Assembly (NCBI GenBank): GCA_900317325.1
Contig: ONGE01000017.1
Location: forward strand, 62,001 to 126,000
Direction: 5' to 3'
DNA length: 64,000 nucleotides
Source of the DNA: an uncultured Prevotellaceae bacterium
Lineage (GTDB): Bacteria > Bacteroidota > Bacteroidia > Bacteroidales > Muribaculaceae
Part shown: positions 23,585 through 31,595 of the stretch, one piece after another
How positions within the stretch are numbered: the stretch's first letter is position 1
Layout: each line of letters starts with the position of its first letter
Made by a program: the position numbers and the translations under genes
Notes under the pieces: model-generated
What the model was told of the DNA's origin: nothing
Databases searched by the model: none
Seen by the model: the letters and a program-made list of their open reading frames with translations, nothing else

Positions 23585-25347
23585 CCGTCATCAACATCAG
23601 CGAGGAGAGCCGAAAATTGGCTGAAACCCTCCAACAAGAGTTCCAAGCCTTGGTCATCAAACGTGCCGAGGTCGCCAACCGATGGAAAGACTTTGATGCC
23701 TTCATCTTTATCGGAGCAATGGGCATCTGTGTGCGCACAATAGCGCCATTGATTACCGACAAGCACGAGGACCCGGCCGTCATCTGTGTGGACAGCATGG
23801 GGCTGCATGCAGTGTCGGTTTTGTCGGGTCATGTGGGCGGTGCCAATGACTTGACGCACAATGTGGCGGCAGTCTTGGGTGCCGATCCCGTGATTACCAC
23901 CCAGAGCGATAATGCCGGGCTGTGGGCGCTTGACACGCTGGAAAAACGCTTCAACTGGCCTATCGCCAGCGAGGACGACATGAACGCGTGCATCTTCGCT
24001 TTTGTCAACCGCAAGCCTACGGCTTTGTTCATGGAGGTGCGTGACAAGGGCACCGATTATCTGGAAAAGACCCTACCCGACCACGTCACCATCATCGACG
24101 ACCTCAGCGAGGCCGATCCCAAGAAATACAGTTTGCTCATCATGGTCACGCCTTTCCGCCGCTACGCTCCGGATGGGATGTTGTCGTTGCACTTTGTGCC
24201 CATGGTGGGCACCATCGGCTTTGGCTTGGCTCATCACCCCGACGACTACAAGTTCATCTATGACCAGATGGACGAGGTCCTTGCAGAATGGGGCATCCTG
24301 CCGTGTGCTTGCCGTTACTGCACGATTGATGTCAAGGCCGACGAGCCGTTTGTGCATCTGTTGAAAGACGGCTATGACGAGGAAGTTGAATTCTTTACAG
24401 CCGAGCAATTGGCAACCGTTGAGGTGCCCAATCCCAGCGACACCGTAGCCAAGCATGTGGGAACTCCCAGCGTGTGCGAGGCAGCAGCTATCTTGGGCTC
24501 CAATCACGGCAAATTGATAGTTCCCAAAATCAAAGGCAAGAATTTTACCGTTGCGCTGGCCATTGACCACAGGCATCTGCGTGACCAGCAAGGTCACATC
24601 GAGATTGTGGGTGCTGGCCCCGGTGACCCGGACCTGGTGTCGGTGCGAGGCCGCAAGATGCTGGAACGGGCCGACCTCATCCTCTATGCGGGTTCGCTTG
24701 TTCCGCGTGAATTGACCTTGTGTGCCAAGCCCGGTGCTGTTGTTCGCAGTTCGGCGGGCATGAATCTTGAAGAGCAATGCGCGTTGATGAAGGAGTTCTA
24801 TGACCAGGGTAAATTCATCGTGCGCCTGCACACGGGCGACCCATGCATCTTCGGAGCCATACAGGAGCAGATGGCCTTCTTTGACCAGCACGACATGCAC
24901 TATCACATCACGCCGGGCATCTCGTCGTTCCTGGCCGCAGCAGCCGAGTTGCGCAGCCAGTTCACCATCCCCGAGCGCACCCAGACCATCATCCTGACCC
25001 GTGGCGAGGGCCGCACGCCCATGCCCGAGAAGGAGCAGTTGCACTTGCTGGCCCGCAGCCAGAGCACGATGTGCATCTTCCTGAGTGCCGCCATCGTGGA
25101 TGACGTTCAGCGCGAATTGCTCACGGAATACCCCGAGGACACGCCCGTCGCCGCCTGTTACCACCTCACCTGGCCTGACCAGCGCATCTACCGCGGCGTG
25201 CTCAAAGACCTTGCCAAGATTGTCCACGACAACAACCTCACGTTGACCACGATGCTCGTTGTGGGCGAGGCCATCGACAACCGCAAGGGCTTGTCGGAAC
25301 TATATAACAAACATTTCACACATCTTTTCCGTAAAGGGGAGGAATAG
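23572..25347 (+). CDS. cbiGF: CbiG-CbiF fusion: cobalt-precorrin-5A hydrolase and precorrin-4 C11-methyltransferase
   Basis: This protein has 591 residues. Residues 1-340 are CbiG (FIFIGAMGICVRTIAPLI, SVLSGHVGGANDL, IGFGLAHHPDD, then CEAAAILGSNHG), which opens the delta-lactone in the oxygen-independent route. Residues about 345-590 are CobM/CbiF (IEIVGAGPGDPDLVSVRG, LYAGSLVPRELT, RLHTGDPCIFGA, ITPGISSFLAAAA), which methylates C11. The presence of CbiG together with CbiD marks the anaerobic pathway. The gene starts inside cbiET. Its TAG stop is the first unit of a heptad array. Confidence 0.95.
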   Translation: MQKIAVINISEESRKLAETLQQEFQALVIKRAEVANRWKDFDAFIFIGAMGICVRTIAPLITDKHEDPAVICVDSMGLHAVSVLSGHVGGANDLTHNVAAVLGADPVITTQSDNAGLWALDTLEKRFNWPIASEDDMNACIFAFVNRKPTALFMEVRDKGTDYLEKTLPDHVTIIDDLSEADPKKYSLLIMVTPFRRYAPDGMLSLHFVPMVGTIGFGLAHHPDDYKFIYDQMDEVLAEWGILPCACRYCTIDVKADEPFVHLLKDGYDEEVEFFTAEQLATVEVPNPSDTVAKHVGTPSVCEAAAILGSNHGKLIVPKIKGKNFTVALAIDHRHLRDQQGHIEIVGAGPGDPDLVSVRGRKMLERADLILYAGSLVPRELTLCAKPGAVVRSSAGMNLEEQCALMKEFYDQGKFIVRLHTGDPCIFGAIQEQMAFFDQHDMHYHITPGISSFLAAAAELRSQFTIPERTQTIILTRGEGRTPMPEKEQLHLLARSQSTMCIFLSAAIVDDVQRELLTEYPEDTPVAACYHLTWPDQRIYRGVLKDLAKIVHDNNLTLTTMLVVGEAIDNRKGLSELYNKHFTHLFRKGEE

Positions 25348-25508
25348 TCCCTAGTCCTTAGTCCCTAGTTTCTAGTTGCCATCCGGACAGTAAAAACTAA
25401 GGACTAAAGACCAAAAACTAGGGACTAGGGACTAGAAACTAAGGACTAAAGACCAAAAACTAGGGACTAGGGACTAGAAACTAAGGACTAAGGACTAGAA
25501 ACTAAGAC
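25345..25508. repeat. YTAR heptad array with 42-bp higher-order repeat and GCCATCCGG core
   Basis: The left arm TAGTCCCTAGTCCTTAG reads towards GCCATCCGG (25378-25386). The right arm is in the opposite sense (ACTAAGG, ACTAAAG, ACCAAAA, ACTAGGG, ACTAGGG, ACTAGAA). That run of six heptads, 42 bases, is repeated exactly once. The array starts with the cbiGF stop codon and ends at the cbiJD ATG. Confidence 0.92.
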
Positions 25509-27263
25509 ATGATTCTGGTATTCGGTGGAACGACTGAGGGCCGCATGGCGGCTAAGGTGCTCGAGGAGTCGGGCGCCACTTACTGCTATTCCACCCGTAG
25601 CGATACGCAGGACATCCAACTCGTGCATGGCCACCATGTCACCGGAGCGATGGAAGTGTCCGAGATGGTCGCTTTCTGCCATGAGCATGACATTCGCCTG
25701 ATTGTTGACGCCGCCCATCCGTTTGCTGTCAATCTGCACCGCAACGTCGTCAATCTTGCAGAGCGAATCAGCATTCCCGTCGTCCGCTATGACCGCATCT
25801 TTCCGCCCCATGACAAGAATCTGGTCTGGTGTAAGGACTATGATGATGCCATCAGCCGATTAGAGGAGTATGGCATCACCAAGTTACTTGCATTAACAGG
25901 AGTCAACACCATCAACCGATTGAGGCTCTACTGGCAGGGCCATGAATGCTGGTTCCGTATCCTTAAACGCGAGGAGTCGCAGTCCGAAGCACAGAAAGCA
26001 GGGTTTCCAGCTGACCACCTCGTTTATTACGAACAAGACGACACGGCATCGCTGATTGAACGACTGCAACCCCAGGCCATTCTCACCAAGGAGAGCGGCA
26101 TGAGCGGCGGCTTTGATGAGAAAGTCGAGGCGGCTCGTCAAGCTGGAGTCAAGGTCTTTGTTGTTGAGCGCCCTGAATACCCAACTGCCGATGGCGTGAC
26201 CGTCAAGCACGTCAATGGCCCTCACGGCCTGCGACGCATGGTGGAGAAACTGCTGCCTGAGTTTTACCCCTTGCATAGCGGCTTAACCACAGGAACCTGC
26301 GCCACGGCAGCTGCCATTGCTGCGACGAGGCGGCTGTTGACAGGAGAGACACCTGGCACAGTGCCCGTCATCTTGCCCAATGGCGAGACGATTGATGTCG
26401 ATGTCACCTATGGAGACGGCTATGCTGCCGTGTTCAAGCAGGCTGGCGATGACCCCGATGTGACCAACGGCATTGAGATCAGGGCCAGCGTTGAGCCGAG
26501 CGACCATTTCGAGATACTCGGTGGTGAAGGCGTCGGCAGGTTTACAGTGCCTGGGTTTGACTACCCGCCGGGTGAACCCGCCATCAACAAGGCGCCACGC
26601 CAAATGATGCGCGACAACATCAAGGAAAACGTCAGCATCACCATCAGTGTGCCGCAAGGGGCCGAAATTGCCCGCCGCACCTTTAACCCACGACTGGGCA
26701 TCGAGGGCGGCATCAGCATCATCGGCGTTTCGGGCATCGTCAAGCCTTTCAGCGAGGAGGCTTTCATCGAGAGCATCCGCAAGTGCATGCAGGTGGCTAA
26801 GGCATCGGGCAGCGACCGCGTGGTCATCAACAGCGGCGGCAAGAGTGAGCGCTTTGTAAAAGCGCAATACCCTGACCTGCCACAGCAGGCCTTTGTGGAA
26901 TATGGTAATTACATCGGCGAGACCCTGGCTATCGCCAACGAACTCGACATCAAAAACGTCACGATGGGCGTGATGTTGGGCAAGGCGGTGAAACTCGCCG
27001 ACGGCAACCTCGACACCCACAGTCGCCGCACCACGATGGATAAGGACTTCGTCATGAGCATGCTCCACGAGGCTGTCATTGACATCGACATCAGCGACCT
27101 CACCCTTGCCCGCGAACTGTGGGAACGCATTCCCCAAAATAAACTACAAGATTTTGCCACAATCGTCATCAACCATTGCGCCCGCTACTGCGCTCCCCTA
27201 CTCCCCAACGGCAATCTCACTATCCTCTTAATAGATGATAACGGGAAGATTTATCACTCGTAG
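25509..27263 (+). CDS. cbiJD: CbiJ-CbiD fusion: precorrin-6A reductase and cobalt-precorrin-5B C1-methyltransferase
   Basis: This protein has 584 residues. Residues 1-245 are CbiJ/CobK (MILVFGGTTEGRMAA, VDAAHPFAVNLHRN, ILTKESGMSGGFDEKVEAA). Residues 250-584 are CbiD (SGLTTGTCATAAAIAA, YPPGEPAINKAPRQMM, GISIIGVSGIVKPFSEEA, then VMLGKAVKLADG). The pair performs C1 methylation and ring reduction in the anaerobic pathway. The ATG follows directly after the heptad array. The 3' end overlaps the 3' end of the convergent btuC gene by 10 bases, leaving no room for a terminator between them. Confidence 0.95.
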   Translation: MILVFGGTTEGRMAAKVLEESGATYCYSTRSDTQDIQLVHGHHVTGAMEVSEMVAFCHEHDIRLIVDAAHPFAVNLHRNVVNLAERISIPVVRYDRIFPPHDKNLVWCKDYDDAISRLEEYGITKLLALTGVNTINRLRLYWQGHECWFRILKREESQSEAQKAGFPADHLVYYEQDDTASLIERLQPQAILTKESGMSGGFDEKVEAARQAGVKVFVVERPEYPTADGVTVKHVNGPHGLRRMVEKLLPEFYPLHSGLTTGTCATAAAIAATRRLLTGETPGTVPVILPNGETIDVDVTYGDGYAAVFKQAGDDPDVTNGIEIRASVEPSDHFEILGGEGVGRFTVPGFDYPPGEPAINKAPRQMMRDNIKENVSITISVPQGAEIARRTFNPRLGIEGGISIIGVSGIVKPFSEEAFIESIRKCMQVAKASGSDRVVINSGGKSERFVKAQYPDLPQQAFVEYGNYIGETLAIANELDIKNVTMGVMLGKAVKLADGNLDTHSRRTTMDKDFVMSMLHEAVIDIDISDLTLARELWERIPQNKLQDFATIVINHCARYCAPLLPNGNLTILLIDDNGKIYHS

Positions 27264-28285
27264 GAGGTTTTGCGGCGGCGGTAGAGGACGTAGATAATGA
27301 TAGGGGCGCCGATGAGGGCGGTGACGCTGTTGACAGGCATGGCTCCCTCAAAGCCGGGAGCACGGGCAATCAGGTTACAGATTAAGGCCAAGGCTGCGCC
27401 GCACAGGGCGGTGGCGGGCATCAACTTCCAGTGGTCGCTGGTGCGGAAGATACCGCGAGCCAGATGGGGCACGGCCATACCAATGAACATGATGGGGCCG
27501 CAATAGGCGGTTACGATGGCGACCAGCGTTCCCGAGCAGATGATGATCCAAGTGCGGGCCCGCTTGACGTTCACACCCAGATTGGCAGCATAGCGGTCGC
27601 CGAGCAGCATGGCATTCAGGGGCTTCACCAGCAGGAAACTCAGGGGCAGCAGGATGCACATGAGCACAACAAAAAGAATCATCTGGTCACCCGACACGCG
27701 GGAGAACGAGCCGAGTCCCCAAACCACGAAGGCCTTGACATCTTCCTCGGGACTGAGGAACTTCAAAACGCCGATGATGGCGGTGGCAAGGTAGCCGATC
27801 ATCACACCGATAATCAGCAAGGTGACGTTACCGCGCACCTTGCCCGAAATCCACACAATCAGCATCATCACAGCGATGGCACCGATGATGGCGGCAATCG
27901 AGACCGCCGCGTCACCCAGGTAGCCCAAGGAACTCAAGGCCACGCCTCCCAGCTGTCCCGACAGCAACACGACGAAAGCCACACCCAGGCTGGCACCATT
28001 GGAGATACCCAAGATGGACGGGCCCGCCAAGGGGTTGTGGAAGATGGTCTGCATCATCAGGCCGCTCACGGCAAGTCCCGCTCCCGCCACGATGGCGGTG
28101 AGCACCTGAGGCAGACGCGAACTGAGGATAATATTCGTCCAAATCTCGGACTCGCTGCCCTGCCCTATCAAGATACGACAGATGTCGCCCACCGGAATCT
28201 CAATCGAACCGATGAACAGGTTGACAATCACCATCACGGCGATGACTACCACAAGGGCCAACATCAAAGGCAGCGTTCGTCTCAT
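27254..28285 (-). CDS. btuC: FecCD/BtuC-type ABC transporter permease
   Basis: This 343-residue inner-membrane permease has about ten hydrophobic segments. Family hallmarks are the SRLPQVLTAIVAGAGLAVSGLMMQ motif region (ILSSRLPQVLTA), NPLAGPSILGISNGASLG and, near the C-terminus, FIGMAVPHLARGIF with the coupling-helix Gly and His. It would move corrinoid or siderophore across the inner membrane. It sits 119 bases downstream of the binding-protein gene on the same strand, and the cobalamin setting favours BtuC. No ATPase (BtuD) gene follows; its 3' end instead overlaps cbiJD. Confidence 0.9.
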   Translation of the reverse strand: MRRTLPLMLALVVVIAVMVIVNLFIGSIEIPVGDICRILIGQGSESEIWTNIILSSRLPQVLTAIVAGAGLAVSGLMMQTIFHNPLAGPSILGISNGASLGVAFVVLLSGQLGGVALSSLGYLGDAAVSIAAIIGAIAVMMLIVWISGKVRGNVTLLIIGVMIGYLATAIIGVLKFLSPEEDVKAFVVWGLGSFSRVSGDQMILFVVLMCILLPLSFLLVKPLNAMLLGDRYAANLGVNVKRARTWIIICSGTLVAIVTAYCGPIMFIGMAVPHLARGIFRTSDHWKLMPATALCGAALALICNLIARAPGFEGAMPVNSVTALIGAPIIIYVLYRRRKTSYE

Positions 28286-28289
28286 ACTC

Positions 28290-28396
28290 TTTTTAGTTTC
28301 TAGTCCTTAGTCCTTAGTCCTTAGTCCTTAGTCCTTAGTCCCTAGTTTCTAGATATTCTAGATTTTCTAGAACTCCTAACTTCTAACTCCTAACTA
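28290..28396. repeat. YTAR heptad array (TTAGTCC and TAACTTC families)
   Basis: Tandem TTAGTCC units pass through TTTCTAGA-like bases into CTAACTTCTAACTCCTAAC units, all with a seven-base period. It fills the spacer between btuF and btuC. Confidence 0.9.
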
Positions 28397-28404
28397 TTAT
28401 TCTA

Positions 28405-29505
28405 TTATTGTAGTAAGCGATAAAAAGTGGGCTGGTAGTCTTTCTCGACCAGTTCGGGATGGAAAATGGCGACAAAGTCCTTGAGCAGCACGTCGGGCTT
28501 GACGGGAGCGATTTCGTAGTAGGGCGTCTGCTTCATGTTGCAGTAGATGACTTTTTTCTCCTTGAAGGCCTTGAACATCTCGTTGCGGGGCTCACTGGCC
28601 TTCAGCGCCTCGTAGGAGAAATCGCCCTGATAGCTGTTGAGGATGCGCCAGTAGTCGGCATTGGCCGACAGGGCATACATCTTCTCGAACTCCAGGTCTT
28701 CGCCCGAGGTCTCGTCATCCTTGATGACATAGTCGGCGCCGGCGTCGCGGAAGATCTGCGCCAGGTAGTTCTTGCCGCCCACCGCATGCCAGTTACCGTA
28801 GTGCATCTCGCCACTGGTGACAGTGGGGCGTTGCTCAACCTTGGCGGCCTTCTCTTTCAGTTCGTTGTAACGGCTCTCGATACCAGCGAATATCTCGACA
28901 GCCTCTTTTTCCTTGCCGATGAACATACCGATGAATTTGATCCACTCAGCCTGACCCAGCGGGTCAAGCTCCTTGTAGCCCAGATGGGGCACCAGCGTGA
29001 TGCCGATTTCCTTGATGGCATCATAGCCGCCGCGCTTGGACGGCGAAATGAAGATGACATCGGGATCGGCGGCCATGACCACCTCGGGGTCGAACTCGCC
29101 CTCCATGCCGATTTTGACGATGCGCCCGTCCTTGACGCGCGCCTTGATGTCCTCGTTAAAGAGGTTCTTCGTGCTCGTGATGCCCTTAACGAAGTCGTGG
29201 GCATCAAGAATGGAGAAATTGGACAGTTGCAGCGAGGTCATGCAGATGGTGCTCTTGATGGGCACTTTGACCTTGACATAACCCTCGGGAACCGTCACAT
29301 CGGCATCATGCACAAGGGCAAAATGGTCTTTCTTGCCCACGTCAACCAGCCGGATGTCGGCCGAGTCCCTGACACTGAATCCTGTGGCATACTTCACGGT
29401 CACTTTTTCCATTGAATCGGTGCCCGATTTCGACTGCTTATCGCCCTGTGAAGAACAGGCGCAAAGCAGCACCAAAACTGCAATTAATCCTAAAAATTTC
29501 TTCAT
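28405..29505 (-). CDS. btuF: Periplasmic corrinoid/iron-type ABC binding lipoprotein (BtuF-like)
   Basis: This protein of about 366 residues has a lipoprotein signal (MKKFLGLIAVLVLLCAC, lipidated C17). The next residues are SSQGDKQS, which lack the acidic surface-export signal, so it should stay on the periplasmic side. The domain is of the TroA/BtuF helical-backbone type (KGITSTKNLFNEDIKARVKDGRI, PDVIFISPSKRGG, VGGKNYLAQIFRDAGADY). It pairs with the downstream permease. An in-frame start four codons earlier (29517) is possible. A TACCTTTG promoter lies at 29531-29538, divergent from the cobS promoter. The ligand is inferred from context; a siderophore is the alternative. Confidence 0.85.
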   Translation of the reverse strand: MKKFLGLIAVLVLLCACSSQGDKQSKSGTDSMEKVTVKYATGFSVRDSADIRLVDVGKKDHFALVHDADVTVPEGYVKVKVPIKSTICMTSLQLSNFSILDAHDFVKGITSTKNLFNEDIKARVKDGRIVKIGMEGEFDPEVVMAADPDVIFISPSKRGGYDAIKEIGITLVPHLGYKELDPLGQAEWIKFIGMFIGKEKEAVEIFAGIESRYNELKEKAAKVEQRPTVTSGEMHYGNWHAVGGKNYLAQIFRDAGADYVIKDDETSGEDLEFEKMYALSANADYWRILNSYQGDFSYEALKASEPRNEMFKAFKEKKVIYCNMKQTPYYEIAPVKPDVLLKDFVAIFHPELVEKDYQPTFYRLLQ

Positions 29506-29530
29506 TTCTCTATTCATGTGTAATATGCGA

Positions 29531-29538
29531 CAAAGGTA
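29531..29538 (-). promoter_or_regulatory. TAnnTTTG element for btuF-btuC
   Basis: TACCTTTG on the reverse strand lies about 25 bases upstream of the preferred ATG. Confidence 0.65.
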
Positions 29539-29616
29539 CTACTTTTTAATGAGCAAGCCGCACGAAAACTACCAAAAAATCTAGGTGCTAGAGGCCAAAA
29601 ACCAGAAACTTCTTTG

Positions 29617-29624
29617 TACCTTTG
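29617..29624 (+). promoter_or_regulatory. TACCTTTG element only 4 bases before the cobS ATG
   Basis: The element ends at 29624 and the ATG is at 29629, so the transcript should begin at or inside the start codon. Confidence 0.6.
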
Positions 29625-29628
29625 CACT

Positions 29629-30411
29629 ATGGAAGAAACAGCAGTAAAAACAAGGTGGTATGACAACATTTGGGCAGCGTTGATTTTCTTCACGCGGCTG
29701 CCTTTCTGGCGTGTCTATCAACCCCCACAATCAAGTTATAAAGCAGTTGTTGAGTTCTGGCCCTTGACAGGCTGGCTAACAGGTGGCGCGATGGCTGCGA
29801 CACTCTACTTCGGCAGCATGGTGTTCCCGTGGGCCGTTACTGTTATCGCCGCGATAGTCGTGCGCTTGCTGATTACCGGAGCGTTGCATGAAGACGGACT
29901 TGCCGACTTCTTGGATGGCTTCGGTGGCGGTGGTGATCGCAACCGCATCCTGGCCATCATGAAGGATTCGCACATCGGCACCTATGGCGTGCTGGGCCTT
30001 ATCCTCTACCTGTTGTTACTGGGAGCGGCACTCTATAGCATGCCACCGATGATTGCTGCACTCACTGTCTGTGCCGCCGACCCGTTCTCCAAAATGGTTT
30101 CCAGCCAGCTGGTGAATATGCTGCCCTATGCCCGTCGTGAGGAAGAAGCCAAGAACAAGGCCATTTATCGCAAACCCAGCCTGGCAGCCGGACTGTGCCT
30201 GACTGTCCAAGGATTACTGCCAATGGCATTGTTGATTTGGCTGACGAGCATCAACTGGCTTTACTTAATCGCTATACCTCCCCTGGTAATGTATTTCCTG
30301 TACTTGCTCATGCTGCGCAAGATTAAGGGGTACACCGGCGACTGCTGCGGCGCCGTGTGCCTGCTGGTGGAACTCTCGGTATATCTCATCACCTGCTCGC
30401 AACAGCTATAA
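29629..30411 (+). CDS. cobS: Adenosylcobinamide-GDP ribazoletransferase
   Basis: This 260-residue integral membrane enzyme joins alpha-ribazole to adenosylcobinamide-GDP, the last step of the nucleotide-loop assembly. Signature segments are LIFFTRLPFWR near the N-terminus, GALHEDGLADFLDGFGGGGDRNRILAIMKDS (acidic metal-binding motif around residues 85-110) and IGTYG. Several hydrophobic helices follow. The ATG at 29629 is chosen because the upstream in-frame codons overlap the promoter element. It heads the set cobS, cobC, cobU, cobT. A heptad array directly follows the stop. Confidence 0.94.
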   Translation: MEETAVKTRWYDNIWAALIFFTRLPFWRVYQPPQSSYKAVVEFWPLTGWLTGGAMAATLYFGSMVFPWAVTVIAAIVVRLLITGALHEDGLADFLDGFGGGGDRNRILAIMKDSHIGTYGVLGLILYLLLLGAALYSMPPMIAALTVCAADPFSKMVSSQLVNMLPYARREEEAKNKAIYRKPSLAAGLCLTVQGLLPMALLIWLTSINWLYLIAIPPLVMYFLYLLMLRKIKGYTGDCCGAVCLLVELSVYLITCSQQL

Positions 30412-30464
30412 TAGTTAACAGTTAACAGAGAACAGTGAACAGTTAATAGAGAACAGTTAAGGGA
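30409..30464. repeat. YTAR heptad array (AGTTAAC family)
   Basis: AGTTAAC, AGTTAAC, AGAGAAC, AGTGAAC, AGTTAAT, AGAGAAC and AGTTAAG follow each other every seven bases between cobS and cobC. Confidence 0.9.
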
Positions 30465-30469
30465 CTGAC

Positions 30470-31015
30470 ATGGAAGTTATTTTGGTGAGACATACGAGTG
30501 TTGATGTGCCACGGGGAACGTGCTATGGTCAGACCGATGTGCCCGTGCGTGACACCTTTGAGCAAGAGGCCGAGTTGACACGCCAGTCGCTTGAGCAGTT
30601 CCTGCCGTTTGATAAGGTCTTCTCGTCGCCGCTGACACGTGCCCGCAAGTTGGCAGCCTATTGTGGCTACCCCGATGCCGAGACCGATGACCGCCTGCTG
30701 GAGATGAACATGGGTGAATGGGAGATGCAGTTGTATGACGAAATCCAGGATCCGCACCTACAGGAGTGGTATGACGATTACATCAACCAGCCCACGACGG
30801 GTGGCGAGAGTTTCCTGCAACAGTACCAGCGTGTGGCAGCCTTCCTTGACGAACTCAAGGGCAAGCCCTACCAGCGAGTAGCCATCTTTGCCCATGCCGG
30901 TGTGCTCATCAGCGCAGGGCTCTATGGTGGGCTGTATGCTTGGAAGAATGCTTGGGAAAATCTGCCCGACTACGGAGATTATATTGTAATTAGAGTAGAT
31001 ACACTGAATGAGTAA
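30470..31015 (+). CDS. cobC: Alpha-ribazole phosphatase, histidine phosphatase family
   Basis: This 181-residue protein of the phosphoglycerate-mutase-like family removes the phosphate from alpha-ribazole phosphate or adenosylcobalamin phosphate. The catalytic His motif is LVRHTSVDVPRGTCYGQTDV (His8), followed by SSPLTRAR, the acidic LLEMNMGEWE and the second His in FAHAGVL. The Thr after RH and the CYGQTD stretch are typical of CobC. It overlaps cobU by 8 bases (ATGAGTAA), so the two are translationally coupled. Confidence 0.9.
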   Translation: MEVILVRHTSVDVPRGTCYGQTDVPVRDTFEQEAELTRQSLEQFLPFDKVFSSPLTRARKLAAYCGYPDAETDDRLLEMNMGEWEMQLYDEIQDPHLQEWYDDYINQPTTGGESFLQQYQRVAAFLDELKGKPYQRVAIFAHAGVLISAGLYGGLYAWKNAWENLPDYGDYIVIRVDTLNE

Positions 31016-31529
31016 AATCATACTAATCACTGGCGGGCAACGCTCGGGCAAGAGCAGCTATGCCGAGCAAATGGCCTTGAGCCTTGCCGAGAAACCCGTG
31101 TATGTGGCAACAGCCCATGTGTGGGACGAGGAATTCCGTGAGCGCGTGCGCCGTCATCAGGAGCGCCGAGGCCCGCAGTGGACCAACATCGAGGAGGAGA
31201 AATACCTGAGCCGCCATGACCTGACGGGGCGTGTGGCCGTCATCGACTGCGTGACGTTGTGGCTCACCAATTTCTTTTTCGAGAATCAGAATCAAGACAC
31301 ACAGCAGACCTTAGCGACTGCAAAAGAGGAATTTGACCGCTTTACGGCCCAAGATGCCACCTTTATCTTCGTGACCAACGAAATCGGTAGCGGCGGTGTG
31401 AGCGTGGATGCTGTGCAGCGCCGATTCACCGACCTGCAAGGCTGGATGAACCAGTACATCGCCAGCCGTGCCGACGAAGTCATCCTCATGGTCTCGGGAA
31501 TCCCAGTGACAATTAAAAGTAAACAGTGA
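31008..31529 (+). CDS. cobU: Adenosylcobinamide kinase/guanylyltransferase
   Basis: This bifunctional enzyme of 173 residues phosphorylates adenosylcobinamide and transfers GMP to it. The P-loop is GGQRSGKS (residues 9-16); the guanylylated His is expected in RVRRHQERRG; VIDCVTLWLTN and FVTNEIGSGGVS are family motifs. The protein ends SGIPVTIKSKQ, where the last residues and stop run into a heptad-like AACAGTGAACAG sequence. It lies between cobC (overlapping) and cobT. Confidence 0.93.
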   Translation: MSKIILITGGQRSGKSSYAEQMALSLAEKPVYVATAHVWDEEFRERVRRHQERRGPQWTNIEEEKYLSRHDLTGRVAVIDCVTLWLTNFFFENQNQDTQQTLATAKEEFDRFTAQDATFIFVTNEIGSGGVSVDAVQRRFTDLQGWMNQYIASRADEVILMVSGIPVTIKSKQ

Positions 31530-31592
31530 ACAGTTCTAGAACATCTAGGGACTAAGGACTAAGGACTAGGGACTAGGGACTAAAGACTAAGA
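31526..31592. repeat. YTAR heptad array
   Basis: AACAGTGAACAG passes into CTAGAACATCTAGGGACTAAGG and further GGACTAA/GGACTAG units, up to 4 bases before the cobT start. Confidence 0.88.
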
Positions 31593-31595
31593 AAA

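Noticed and set aside
24073-25227. Reverse-strand frame of 384 codons opposite cbiGF
   Set aside because: The sense strand encodes clear CbiG and CbiF domains; the antisense translation has no recognisable motif.
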